A stretch of 64,000 nucleotides of DNA from the NCBI GenBank assembly GCA_015499985.1, contig JAAAUF010000056.1, forward strand, positions 1 to 64,000, read 5' to 3'. This document shows positions 11,162-21,992 of the stretch, in pieces (position 1 is the first letter of the stretch; every line of letters begins with the position of its first letter). The translations under genes and the position numbers were made by a program. Under the pieces are notes generated by a model. The model was not told the DNA's origin. It worked only from the letters and a program-made list of their open reading frames with translations, and searched no databases. The stretch comes from Haplosporangium gracile (taxonomy: Eukaryota; Mortierellomycota; Mortierellomycetes; Mortierellales; Mortierellaceae).

Positions 11162-11443
11162 TTATGTGATGTTAATGAGATCCTGGCATAATATACCAAT
11201 CTCCAATAGCTCTAAAGTACAACACTTTGCTGCTTTATCATCATCCGCACATGAGGACTTCAAGTCAGGACCGTTTTTGGCACTTTTAGGAGTCGAGCAG
11301 AATAGATCCGCAAGGCCCAGCACATCATTCGAGCAGCAAGTGGGGACCGAGTACAAGGTATCTGGGCACGCTACTTCGGCAAGAACGGTGCTAATCAAAA
11401 AGGTAGCCAGGACTAAAAAAAGAGTAATCATCTTGAATGACAT
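11162..11443 (-). CDS. Class II hydrophobin (cerato-ulmin type)
   Basis: Uninterrupted 93-residue secreted protein. Residues 1-22 are a signal peptide (MITLFLVLATFLISTVLA within it). The mature part has eight Cys spaced C-X9-CC-X11-C-X15-C-X8-CC-X10-C, the class II hydrophobin pattern, and the sequence between Cys 1 and 4 (CPDTLYSVPTCC then VLGLADLFC) closely follows known class II members. Such proteins self-assemble at air-water and hyphal surfaces. No intron is present, whereas ascomycete members usually have introns. A TATATAAAG lies about 205 bp upstream. The gene is flanked by a dead eIF4A copy, a transposon-end-like repeat and degenerate repeats. A second in-frame Met at residue 5 could also start it. 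Family assignment is strong; the presence of this family outside Dikarya is what is odd. Confidence 0.88.
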   Translation of the reverse strand: MSFKMITLFLVLATFLISTVLAEVACPDTLYSVPTCCSNDVLGLADLFCSTPKSAKNGPDLKSSCADDDKAAKCCTLELLEIGILCQDLINIT

Positions 11444-11647
11444 GGCCTATGGAAAATCTTGCGGCGGTTTCTGGGAAAAAATCATTCTTGATACAGGTCT
11501 GTACGTTCGTGCAATGGCTCAGCGAAGGGATCGTTTGTGTGGCGGCTCTTGGAACAGTGCTTGCGATAGTGGTCTTTGAAAGTGTAATATGAGTCTTGAA
11601 GTAGGATGAAATTTGTTTCAGATATTGACGGCGGGTAGGTATGCCTT

Positions 11648-11656
11648 CTTTATATA
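11648..11656 (-). promoter_or_regulatory. TATA-box candidate for the hydrophobin gene
   Basis: TATATAAAG on the minus strand about 205 bp before the hydrophobin start. Confidence 0.35.
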
Positions 11657-11869
11657 CTGGAGAGAGTAGTAAAAAAAGAAACGAATCAGGTTATTCTTAT
11701 TTAACGCTTCACTTTGGAACAGGAATGAGGGAGATCAAGGGCAAGCTCAGAAAAGGTGCATACACTGAGAAAATGATAGATGCTAAAAAGAACAAGGGCG
11801 AGTAGTGTAGTGGAGCCACTGAAGGCATCAACATTAAGGCATTTTAAGAGTAGAAGAGATGTCGAAGGT

Positions 11870-12245
11870 TCAGGGGAGGCAAGGAAGAGGACGGACAGAA
11901 AAGATCTAAGAATACTAAAAAGGATAGGGAGAATCCTTGGGACATAGGAAAGATCAAGAGATACTGGAGAATCAAGGGACTAAAAAATTGAAGGAGGATG
12001 CCGAAAACGATTGATTCAAAGTAAAAGACCAGGGGCAATTCCAAGAGACAACACCAAGAGACAGCACCAGTTGACAACACCAATAGTTGACATCAAGGGA
12101 CATCATCAAGCACTACATCAAGGGGTGCTGAAAAGAGATCAAGAAATGCTGGTGAAAATGATTAAGAATACTAAAAAAAGATCAAGAGATGCTGGGGAAA
12201 GATAAAGGGGTGCTGGAAACAGATCAAGGGGTGCTGGAAAAATAT
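11870..12245. repeat. Degenerate about 21-bp repeat region
   Basis: Clearest at 12117-12243, where six consecutive units of the form ATCAAGGGGTGCTGGAAAxAG occur, two almost identical at the right end. Weaker copies (GATCAAGAGATACTGGAGA and similar) reach back to about 11870. No coding potential. Confidence 0.75.
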
Positions 12246-12263
12246 CTTTTTTTTTTTACCAGG

Positions 12264-12417
12264 GTCGTCTGTGACGACACATCAATTTTATCCCATTGAA
12301 AAGCGGGAACTGTTTAAGTGGAGCTCGTACGAGCACATAGTCTACTTCACGAAGTAAAGCCTACTAAACAGTACATCGTACCTGAGGACCACAGCCCGTC
12401 CTCTTACGAGTCCGGAC
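12264..12417. other. Cluster of five inverted repeats / hairpins
   Basis: GTCGTC/GACGAC (12264-12278, 3-nt loop). ACTGTTTA/TAAACAGT (12309-12316 with 12365-12372) encloses the palindrome GCTCGTACGAGC (12323-12334) and the hairpin TACTT-CACG-AAGTA (12343-12356), forming a potential three-way junction. GAGGAC/GTCCTC (12384-12403) is flanked by CGTA/TACG, and the palindrome GTCCGGAC lies at 12410-12417. It could be a structured RNA or a transposable-element end. Confidence 0.55.
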
Positions 12418-13723
12418 GACCCTTGCTGCTTTAACGCGAACTCAAGGGACCTAGCCGTCTTCCACCTCCAACTCCTTGATGGCCATATTGCCTCTCCTTT
12501 CCATAATATCCATGCGCCTCAGGCCCAGAAGGGACTCGATGACTGCTTGGTCAGCCACTCGTGTGTCGCGCTGCTCGCCTGGGCACCGCTCTCCGTCATG
12601 TTCTGTGTTGGCTCGTTCGCCAAGGCACTCATTCTCTCGGAGCTTCCGTCCATATATTTGTTTCCAACCGGCGCTCTGACGCTTGGTTGCGCGGTTCTGT
12701 TCCATGCTTGCCGTGATGATGTTCGCCATCTCCCATTTGACCGTCGTCTCACATCTGGGTTTCCATAACCACTCTGTAACACTTCGCCTCCTTCTCGACG
12801 TACCGACAGAATAGCCGACTCACGTGCCGGGCAATGCTAGCCGGGATGTTCTTGAACACTTTTTGTTCCATGCTTTTGCCAGGATTATAGGCACGAGACC
12901 TCGGTAGATGTGGCAGGCTGTCCATACCTTCTCGGTCTATTGCTGCCGCTCCTCCTCCTCTCCTAGCTTCTCAACCACCGATGCCAGGAAACAGGCAGAA
13001 AGGTTAGAAAAGTGTGAGAGGAAGTATGTGTTTAGGCTAGGAGATTTATTGCGAGACAAGGTTAATAAAGAACGCGAAATAAAGGTCTACTTATACTAAA
13101 AGATTTGGACAAATACTGAGAAGAGAGTATTAAGGCGTGCTAGAACCGTGTAATGGGCCTGCGTGCTAAGCCCATGTTGCCAAGAAGGGGTGATGTTACC
13201 GAAATATACCAAGCCTTGTTCAAGTACTGAGCTGAACGTGGCAGATAGAGAGCGATAGATAATAACCCAATCTGTTGTATCGCGTCTCGGTTGGGCGCGT
13301 ACGTGGATGTGGTCTGTGCGAACGTGGGGGTGGCTGTAGTATTTGCAATGCTATCCAGTGCAGCATTTGGGACTCTTGCCATTACCATACAGCATTTGTG
13401 ACTCTGCCTGATAGCATCTAGTATTCTCGATTCTAGTACTTAATAGATATTTTAAAAGGAATCTAAAAGCAGTACTTGTATTGAAGCTAATCGTAACTGT
13501 ATATGACAGGCGTCCTCGTCGTCCACATCTTTGTTAACATTAACTGCGAAACTAACCATTTAAATGAAGAAAATAAACATGAACGATAACGTTGTCCGAT
13601 ATATATATTGTACTACGGCATTCGTTAAGGGGTTTATTCCTTGGTGATCTCGTTCCTGTAATCGGGTAACATTTTTTATCCTTCAATAACTCGTTGCTCT
13701 TTCAGTCTTTATTTTATAGGATT
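12418..13723. other. Unresolved region, possibly mobile-element remnant
   Basis: Minus-strand ORFs at 12451-12729 and 12519-12782 overlap in different frames and show no known domain. Near 13320-13390 the phrases CAGCATTTG and GACTCTTGCC/GACTCTGCC recur. Nothing here supports a gene; repeat-derived DNA is the best guess. Confidence 0.3.
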
Positions 13724-14818
13724 TTAAGTTTGCTTTGAAAACACGACGCCCTCGATGGTCACCGTTGAGTTGGTGTTGAGCACATCAGTCAGCGCCTGAA
13801 CTCCGTTGGATTCGATCAAGTTGCCTCCCAAGTCCAGATTGATCAAAGTCGAGTTGGTCGTGAGTGCTTCAGACAGTGCATGAGCCCCCTTGTCTTCGAT
13901 CGCGCTGTTCCACAAGTCCAAAGTAGTTAAGGTAGAGTTGATCTTGAGCGCCTCAGACAGCGCCTCAGCTCCGTTGTTTCCGATCGAGTTGTTCAACAAA
14001 TTCAAAGTGACCAGAGTCGAGTTAATTTTTAGTGCCTTAGCCAGCGCCTGAGCTCCTTTAAATCCGATCCAGTTGTACCCCATGTCCAAAGTGGTCAAAG
14101 TCGAGTTGGACTTGAGTGCTTCAGATAGCGCCTGAGCTCCGTTGTCTTTGATCCAGTTGTTCGTCAATCTCAAATCGGTTAGGGCCGAGTTAATCTTGAG
14201 CGCCTCAGACAAAGCCTGAGCTCCATTGGATCCAATTAAGTTCTCCGACAAGTCCAAAGTGGTTAAGGTCGAGTTGGTCTTGAGCGCCTCAGACAGTGGC
14301 TGCGCTCCAGTGTCTTTAATCGAGTTGTTCCACAAGTTCAAAGTGGTTAAGGTAGAGTTGGTCTTGAGCGCCTCAGACAGCGCCTGAGCTCCATTGCTTC
14401 CGATCGAGTTGCTTGCCAACGTCAAAGTGGTCAAAGTCGAGTTGGTCTTGAGCGCCTCAGACAGCGCCTGAGCTTCGTTGTCTCCGATCGAGTTGTTCGA
14501 CAAGTTCAAAGTGGTTAAGGTCAAGTTAGCCATGACACCAGAAATAACTTTGTCCCGTGCAAGTGTCGATGGTAGTCTCTCATAGGCAGATATCTGAATC
14601 TTCAAGTTTTGTATAAAGTGCTTATTTCTCTCAAAACATTCCATGCTGAGGCCATATTTTGACAACACAACAGATTTGTAGAGTGTGGGTGTAAATGAGT
14701 CGTTCCAATCCTGGCTCACACGCGCACAGGATGCAAGGTCTTTAAGGCCAAGGCTGCTGGCAATGATTGAGCGAATCTCATGTAGATCGAGGGGATGTGT
14801 CCGGAACATCTTAGTCAT
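13724..14818 (-). CDS. F-box-like protein with NLRC3/RNI-type leucine-rich repeats
   Basis: A 364-residue single-exon protein. Residues 8-50 (LDLHEIRSIIASSLGLKDLASCARVSQDWN) look like an F-box-type N-terminus of the kind seen on many Mortierella LRR proteins. Residues 98-349 are nine consecutive 28-residue ribonuclease-inhibitor-type repeats of the form NSTLTTLxLxxNxIxxxGAQALSEALKx, with a partial tenth at the end. At DNA level this is an 84-bp tandem array at 13772-14527, so copy number can change by slippage or gene conversion. If the F-box is real, it would present substrates to an SCF ubiquitin ligase. The family is expanded in these fungi, and this copy has no neighbour that hints at a target. 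Confidence 0.85.
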   Translation of the reverse strand: MTKMFRTHPLDLHEIRSIIASSLGLKDLASCARVSQDWNDSFTPTLYKSVVLSKYGLSMECFERNKHFIQNLKIQISAYERLPSTLARDKVISGVMANLTLTTLNLSNNSIGDNEAQALSEALKTNSTLTTLTLASNSIGSNGAQALSEALKTNSTLTTLNLWNNSIKDTGAQPLSEALKTNSTLTTLDLSENLIGSNGAQALSEALKINSALTDLRLTNNWIKDNGAQALSEALKSNSTLTTLDMGYNWIGFKGAQALAKALKINSTLVTLNLLNNSIGNNGAEALSEALKINSTLTTLDLWNSAIEDKGAHALSEALTTNSTLINLDLGGNLIESNGVQALTDVLNTNSTVTIEGVVFSKQT

Positions 14819-16040
14819 AAGGCTGAAATACGTGACCGTGATGGGGATAATGTCGAGTAAAGTGATGATGGGTCACAAGAAGGTTCGATAATGAAGGGGA
14901 ATGAGAAAAAGAAGGAGGTAAGGAAGAAGGAACAAAATGAAGAGGATGAGCACAACGATAGTGATGGATAAAGATATGAAAGATGACAGGCGCTAATTGT
15001 AATAGCAACAGAGCAAGAGAGTGCGAATGAGAGAATGAACAAGAGATGGAAGCAAAAAAGAGACAAGAGTACGAGGGATAAGTGAAGGCGCTTGTGACAC
15101 TATTGACTGTCTCCTGCGTTGCCACCATTCCCACGCCTCCATCACTGCGCCCCTGTACATTAGGATCCCTTTGTCTGTCAGGCTTTTTTTATTTATGATG
15201 GTTAACATTTAACACTGCCTTTTAGCAAATTTCGCTGATTTTCCTTTGCCCGCTAAAGCGCACTAACGAGGGAAGGGAATAACGAATCTCTTAATTTTTT
15301 TTTTTTCTTGAATCCGACATCATCGTCGAGACCCATGCCGACATGAGTGTCGAGCATCCCCTTTAATGGACCAATTTCCAAATGGCATTTGCTTCACGGA
15401 CTGATAAGCTCTAGGAGGAAAAAGTAAATGTGGTTGTTCTCCTCACCAACGATCCTCTTTTTCTTGTTTTCTTTGTGAAGCTTTTCGTTGCTCAATTTTC
15501 TTTAAATATGAAGGAAAAGCTGACGATAAACAAAATGCCTGTAAAAATCTGGTTGTTTAAACAACCAGAAACAATCGAAGGGGTAAAATACCTCTCCCTC
15601 TGTACAACAAACATCATTCGTTTCTAACCTTCCCTTTTCGTTCCTAGTAGTACATAGAAGGATTGGAGACGTGGCAAGTATAGGCGCAGTAGTGCGGGTG
15701 AAATGCATCAACTGCGTATCGCTTGCAGGTGGGGGAGTAAATGAGCCTTCGTAGTTCTGAATGAATAGTTTTGAGACGATGACTGAATGAGTAACGGTGC
15801 TGGACCTGGGTACGAGTGAATTGTTGTGATGTTTGGAGAAAAAGTGATTGCTGAAAGTTGAAAGGAAAGTCTGAGCGAGGGCGATGAGAGCAACAAAAAG
15901 AGTCGACATGGAGTGGCGGAGCAGATGGCCGAATTTTCTTTCCTCTCTATCTGCCCAGACAGTGTCATGAGCAGGATTGACGATGGAGTTACAAGGGAAA
16001 CGGACATCGAGACAGAATAAAGGTTTTGAGAGCCGCACGA
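14819..16040. other. Intergenic, no gene seen
   Basis: Upstream flank of the LRR gene and downstream flank of VPS9. A 178-codon minus-strand ORF (15502-16038) has no domain and I do not call it. It contains the palindrome at 15548. Confidence 0.5.
15548..15569. repeat. 22-bp perfect palindrome
   Basis: An 11-bp perfect inverted repeat without spacer, TCTGGTTGTTT and its complement, centred on GTTTAAAC. It may be a dimeric-protein binding site or a cruciform; no gene start is close. Confidence 0.8.
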
Positions 16041-19000
16041 TTAGACTTCTTTATTCGATTCTGGTTGTTCTATCGTGTCCGTGTCGTTGCTGATGTTCTG
16101 GTTGTTGTTGGTCCGGTTGTTGTAGTTACTCTGGTTATTGCTGTGCTCACTTGCGGACGAGATTTCTATCAGCCCACATAAAAATGAAGTCATTGCGAAG
16201 CAGAGGTCAGCTTAATGATACACAAACGCACAAAAGGAAGGGTCAAAGCGATACACGCTTGAAGGTCAACATACCAAGGAGAGTGTCAATACTAGGGCTG
16301 AGGCGACCTTCATTCGCCTGGAGGATAACATCACAGACCTGCCGCTCGCATGATGGAAACATGTCCGACAATGTTTCGAGCGCTTGCACGTACTCCTCCA
16401 TACTCTGTTGTTGCTGTTGTTGCTGTGGTGGAGGAGGTTGCTGTAGTTGCTGTAGTTGCTGATGCGTGCCAGAGATGGTCCGCTGGCGAGCATGGGGGAC
16501 AGTACCCGGGTATTCTTCGTCCTGTTGTTGTTGGTAATATCCTCCTGGCTGCTGAGGCGAAATGTCCTGGACCATCTGTCCTACTGGGACGTATACAAAT
16601 TCGGCAAATGAGTCGTCACGCTCTAAAGTGCCCGGCCGCTGCTGCTGTTGCTGCTGTTGTTGACTGCCCTGCGGAATGTGAACGGGGCGTTGAGGCAGGG
16701 TTGGGGGTGTGCCGACGTTATAGTACTGTAGCTGTTGTGGCTGTTGTTGCTGTAGGTACTGTTCCTGAGTTGGCCGAGGTGGGTAGGGCTTGGACATGTC
16801 TTCCTCATCGCCATTATCCTGAAACATCTTTTCAATGATATCCAGCGGCTTCTGTATCGTCTTTGTTGCAAAATTAGCACCACGCTCAATCAGCGCCGCA
16901 GCAGGGTTCCTGATTGAAGGCATGGGCGATAACCTGGAATAGTTCAAGCTTGAAGATGACTCGGGTCCTGCACGACTACTGTGATGCTGCGAGAGCGAAG
17001 GCATCTTTTCTGAAAACTGTGCTGCCTCTGCGGGGGACTGGTACTGCTTCTCGTTGATGGGCTGCCGTGAACGATTATTACGAGTTGCAGCTGTACCCGC
17101 GAGAAGAGTTGCCAGTTTAGTGCCCTGCTTCCGGTGACCTTGAGTTCCAGTTTCGGAGACAACCGAGCTCGCCACTGACTTGGCCGTCTCTGCAGCAGCA
17201 GCAGTGTCAGCCTTCTCCTGACTTAGCTCTGTCATTGTCTTTTCGATCTGTGAATCAAAATCTGCTGGCGAAATCGACAGCGAGCTCGCCTCTAGGTTTT
17301 CAATGAACGAAATAGCACCATCCAGCGATGCCAGATAGTATCCAGCTTCTGCTTGCAGTTTGTCAGGATTCCTGAACCTTGAGATATACCTATCGGAGAA
17401 ATCAAGTGTTTTTGAGTTAGTAGGTTTTGCTTTGTGACAAATATATCTCTTGGTGTGGACAGTTAAGATGCTTACTGGACGTTGGAAACGAGATTAGGCG
17501 GGTTGGCCTGCAGCACAACATAGATGAGGATGGGCAGGAAAGTGTCCGCTCCTTTTGAATTGCCCTCTGATCGACGAATGAGTGCTACATGAAATGAAAA
17601 ATGAGTTAGGTCAGCCTTATTATAAAAACGTGTGACAGTAAGTATTTCAGTTACGGTCGATTTATCAAAAGTCGACTTACTAAAGATGAACTTGCAGCAG
17701 TTCAGGATGCAGATGACCTTGTCGCGGGGAGCTTTGTAACTATTGATCTTCTTCAACTCTACAATGGATTAAAAAATGGTAGTCGCCAGTCAGCATAGCT
17801 TTTCCCTTTGAAGTCTGCATTGATATTGACGATACCTGAAAGTGACTGAAATAACAGGATGGGTCGTACCAGCTTGCGCTTTGTCGAGGTATGCTGCGTT
17901 TTGGGCGTTGTCAGGAATGTCCAAGTGTTCAGGTTTAATCCAACGGAAGATTCGGATCTTTTGCGTCAAAACTTCGTCCCTCTCTGCGTCATCCGTCGTT
18001 GAAGGTGAGAACGTGCTATTATAGAAAAAGAGATCGTTAACAGTCAGTGAAGTTACTCATGTAGACGTTTCCGAGGCGCAATCTGTCACAGAGTCTGCAC
18101 AAGTCACTTACTAGGCGAAAAGGCGGTTCATGACGAGTTTCTCCATGCCTTCTTTGACGTTTTCAAACTCCTGGTCCGACACGTTCCTCCAAAGTTCGCA
18201 CATCTCCATCTTTCCTGTAATGAACTAGACACGATACGGTGAAAGGATATCGTTTGGGTGAGTTGACTGGCCATATCGGGATCGAGAATGATGTGTGTGA
18301 ACAAATTGGTACAACCTACGTCCAAAAAGTCGTGAATGATCTTGATCTGCTCGTTCACTGTCCATGGCTTCTTGTCAAACTCTTTCAGAAAACTAAATAA
18401 AGATAACATTAAATGGACACGGTGAGCATGATGACTGATATCCGCTAAACCGTAGGCTAAAAAACGGTGTAATCAACGCATGCTTGCTGTACCTCTGAAA
18501 GTATCTGGTGATGGGGGTGGCGTTCCTGTGTCGCATCTGCTCCAGAAATTTGTGGAAATCAAAAGGAATGTCCTTGGGTTTTGATGGCTCGGACCGACTG
18601 CTATTGCTCCCAACAGTTCCGCGATCATTGTTGTTTCTGGTCGAAGTCTCGGCCAAAAGGAGGCTCTTTTGTCGAGACTCTGACTTTTTCTTGGACGAAG
18701 AAATCGACGAAGATCTGGCCTTCTCTGCCATTGCAACCTCGACATCGTGTGTCATCCTGGGCGAATCCATTTGTTGTGGTGTTCTGGGTGATGATGTAGA
18801 GGAAAGTGACATGTCGGGTGAAAGTGCGGCCTCGGGCATCCCTCGTGAAAGAACTGTCTCTGTTACTTCCTCATTGTTTGCTGTATCTATAGAAATTGGA
18901 TGCGCAAAGTATGCAAAACATCATTAGGATCTGTATGTTAGCGTATGCATCCACCCGTCCTTGTTGATCAGAAATTGACAGCGTTCATACCTTCGGCTAC

Positions 19001-19586
19001 TTCAGCTTCGACAAGTGGATCAAACTGCATCAGGATCTTGGCCAATTCCTTTTTAGACTCTTCTTCATTGCCCTTGTCCTCTGATGTATCAGTTTCCTTG
19101 GGCTGAGTTGCACCGTCGATGTCTGCTGAAGGTTCGTCAATGATAGTAACATGTTTTTCCGTCGAGGCGATCCTGCTCAGCCGACGTCTATTTTAGAACA
19201 ATAAAGCATCTTCATTAGTGCCAATGGCTCGGACCTCATAATTATGTCAACTGGGTTGGACATTTTTTTGGTTGCAAAATGGTATGTTCATACCCATTAG
19301 TGGACATGGACGACTTGCGACGTGTAAGAGTTGGTTCTGAAGAGCTATCTTCGGCCTTTTCTGCTGTTGTGGAAATGCCAGCAAAGGTGATGTTTCCCGT
19401 TGACCCCTGTGGTGAGGTTACAGTTGTAGGGTTATCTTGGCTTATGGTATTCGCCTCTAGTTGTGGGCTCTTTGTATTATGTTGCCCTGCTTCAACAGAT
19501 GAGAAGTCGTTGTTGTCGGTGAGAGATGTTTTTTGCAGGATGTCTCTGAGTGTGTCCCTGTCGTCGTCGCCCTCCCGAGATGACAT
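16041..19586 (-). CDS. VPS9: Vps9-type Rab5 guanine nucleotide exchange factor with C-terminal CUE domain
   Basis: Ten exons on the minus strand: 19586-19294, 19187-18991, 18886-18493, 18392-18320, 18224-18112, 18015-17870, 17758-17681, 17584-17476, 17389-16275, 16165-16041. All phases agree, giving 880 residues. Residues 1-260 are Ser-rich and acidic, probably disordered. The VPS9 module spans about 265-500, with PFDFHKFLEQM, WTVNEQIKIIHDFLD, RIFRWI, DKVICILNCCKFIF, ADTFLPILIYVVLQANPPNL and SNVQYISRFRNPDKL as in yeast Vps9/Rabex-5. A Gln/Pro-rich stretch with several poly-Gln runs follows. The CUE domain at about 797-842 (LSDMFPSCERQVC to DTLLE) is completed only by splicing to the last exon, which adds an Asn-rich tail. 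The product activates Rab5/Vps21 GTPases on endosomes, and CUE binds ubiquitin. Upstream ATG 19775 is in frame but gives a low-complexity leader, so 19586 was chosen. Confidence 0.92.
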
Positions 19587-20020
19587 TTCGTCGTTTCTTT
19601 TTTTCCTTCTTGTCCTTGCGGGTGGATGTGTAGTTGAAAAGAAAGGAGGAGGTGTGAATGAGGCGAGAGGGGGAGAAAAGGAGAAAAGGAGAAAAGGAGA
19701 AGTTGGGGTTGTGGTACTTCTCCACTCTTTTTGAACCATAAAGAAAAAAAAAAAAAAGAGACACGCAGCCAGCATGCGGGGCTGAAATCAGGCCAGGCAA
19801 GGCAAAATTTGAGTCACGTGTATCTTTAATCGTCCTTATTGCTTAGCATTCGCGATTATACTTTCCACGGTGATATCGACTCGGGATTTTTTGAATGCTC
19901 CTTCCCCTTCTAGTTCGACCTCGGAGATCTGTCCAAGGCATCATCCACCTTCCCATCACCTCACTCCTTCTCTCTCCCTTCCTTCCTACCTCCCGCCCCT
20001 CCTCCTTCATATACATAATC
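19587..20020. promoter_or_regulatory. Shared divergent promoter, VPS9 and complex I 24-kDa subunit
   Basis: 434 bp between the two start codons. It holds a GTCACGTG E-box at 19813-19820, a purine-rich leader on the VPS9 side and a pyrimidine-rich leader on the other, that is pyrimidine-rich on the sense strand of both genes. Confidence 0.6.
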
Positions 20021-21540
20021 ATGTTTGGTCGTTCCCTCGTCAAGCAGGCTGCTGTCCCCGTCCTCCGCTCTATCGCCGCCAAGCGTACCATCACCACCTC
20101 GCCTATCGCCCTCTCTGACAAGCTCTTTGTGGTAACTAGATCCAGTTCCGGACCTGATTCTCCGAAAGTCTAGCCGACACTTTCACACACACACTCTCTC
20201 TGGACAACAAGTATTTTCTACACGGACAGGCATCGGATCAGCGCACTTCACCTATGTTGTCACTTTGCCACATTGGCAATTAAGAAACCGCGGCGACAAC
20301 ACGTCAGGAGCTTCTCCCTTTCCTACTTCGGCACCAACACACAGACTACTTTTCGCTGTACTTTCTTCCTTCCGGACACCGATGATCTCCCACACGTCCC
20401 ACCTCCGAACACCCCCTTTTCTTACAATCCCACTTTCTACTTTCCACCAAAATAGCACCGTGATACTTCAGACAACAATGCCAACGTTAAGTTTGAATTC
20501 ACCCCCGAGAACATGGAGCGCGCAAAGGAGATCATGGCCAAATACCCTCCCCAGTACAAGAAGGGTGCCATCATGCCCCTTCTTGACCTCGGTCAGCGTC
20601 AGCTCGGCTGGACCAGCTTGCCCGTCATGAACACCGTCGCCAAGATGGTTGAGGTTCCCCCTATGCGTGTCTATGAGGTTGCCACCTTCTACACCATGTA
20701 CAACCGGTACGTTGTTGATCTAATTCCTTTACTGACTGCTCGTGTAGCTATTAGGCGATAATAGATCGCGTCGCGATCTACTTGACAAGCTCCCTTCAGG
20801 ATCGGATATATCGTTCTGGAATGCATTGGATACTTATTAGATCATGTCAGGGATCAACTTTTTTTTACCGAAACACGATTCATTTGTACGGGAGGCAGCG
20901 ACTGAACGGAGAGAAAGAGATAGATTAAGAGGGAGAAAAAAGCAAGGAAGAAATGGAGGAATGAAAGAAAAAACTAGGAAAGAAAAATGGAAGAGAGAGG
21001 AGAAAAAAAACAAGGGCTACTAAGGTGAATGTCAATAATAGCACTCTGAAGGCATCAATTATCCACAGGGTGTCATGGAATGGTTTCCTCAGAAAATACA
21101 TACTGTTGAAAGCACAAACAACTCACATGCTCTTCTTGTTCGACCTCAATGTGGATAATAGCGAGCCTGTCGGCAAATATTTCTTGCAGTTGTGCACAAC
21201 CACACCATGCCAGCTGTGCGGATCAACAGAGATTTTGAAGACGATTGAGAAGGATTTGGGCATCAAGGTCGGAGAGACTACCAAGGACGGCAAATTCACT
21301 TTGGTCGAGGTCGAGTGCGCCGGAGCCTGTGTGAACGCCCCCGTCTTGGCTGTGAACGACGACTACTATGAGGACTTGACCTCCGAGACCACCATCAAGG
21401 TCCTCGCCTCGCTCAAGAACGGAAAGCCCCTCAAGGCCGGTCCCCAGACTGGTCGCCACACTTGCGAACCCAAGGGTGGCCTTACTTCCTTGACCTCTGA
21501 ACCTACCGGCCCTGGCTTCATGATCCGCCCTGACCTGTAA
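20021..21540 (+). CDS. NDUFV2: Mitochondrial complex I 24-kDa subunit (NADH:ubiquinone oxidoreductase, NuoE family)
   Basis: Three exons, 20021-20131, 20456-20706 and 21162-21540, give 246 residues. Residues 1-30 are Arg/Ala/Ser-rich without acidic residues, a mitochondrial presequence. After LFVHRDT the thioredoxin-like [2Fe-2S] protein follows: [17 protein letters not shown], the first ligand pair CTTTPC, the second pair in [10 protein letters not shown], then DDYYEDLT and the C-terminal SGR/TGR-H-CEP-GGLTSL block. All four cluster Cys are present. The subunit forms the NADH-dehydrogenase module with the 51-kDa flavoprotein and carries the off-path N1a cluster. The ATG context and presequence fix the start. 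The gene is divergent from VPS9 and convergent with SFT2. Confidence 0.96.
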
Positions 21541-21992
21541 ACAAGACTTTGCAATTATCTCTCTTTTACTAAACAGTTCCTTTTTTTTTTCTTACTAAAA
21601 ACCATCACGTCCCAAAGAAGGCTATGAACAATCGCCGTCCGCCACCTCCTCTTCTTCTTTTTCATTCCTTCGCTTTTTATTCCTCTCCTCTCATCCGTTT
21701 CCATTAACTACATACACAAGTTTCTAAACAGAAATTACCCCATTAAAACCACCCCTTGATAGAGCATTTTTGTGTCCATTTTCATGTCTTTTGGTAACAT
21801 GTTCGTGTACTCGAAACAATATGAAGTTTTGTTGCAACAAAATCAAACAGCCCGCATGCAGGTCAAATACTCAAATATGTTTTTTATTTTTCGAGAAATG
21901 CTCGCATATATTAAGAAGAGAAAAGGAGTTTAGAGAAGGGAAGGAAGAAAGGGTACTTGTGAGAGTTGAATGAAGAGGATGAGGAGATGAAT
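21541..21992. other. Convergent 3' intergenic spacer
   Basis: 450 bp holding the 3'UTRs of the complex I subunit gene and SFT2. No further feature seen. Confidence 0.6.

Noticed and set aside
12451..12782. Overlapping minus-strand ORFs of 92 and 87 codons
   Set aside because: Mutually overlapping in different frames, no domain; kept only as possible mobile-element remnant.
15502..16038. 178-codon minus-strand ORF
   Set aside because: No recognisable domain; overlaps another open frame and lies in the spacer after VPS9.
16350..16838. 162-codon plus-strand ORF rich in Val/Ala
   Set aside because: Antisense shadow of the poly-Gln region of VPS9.
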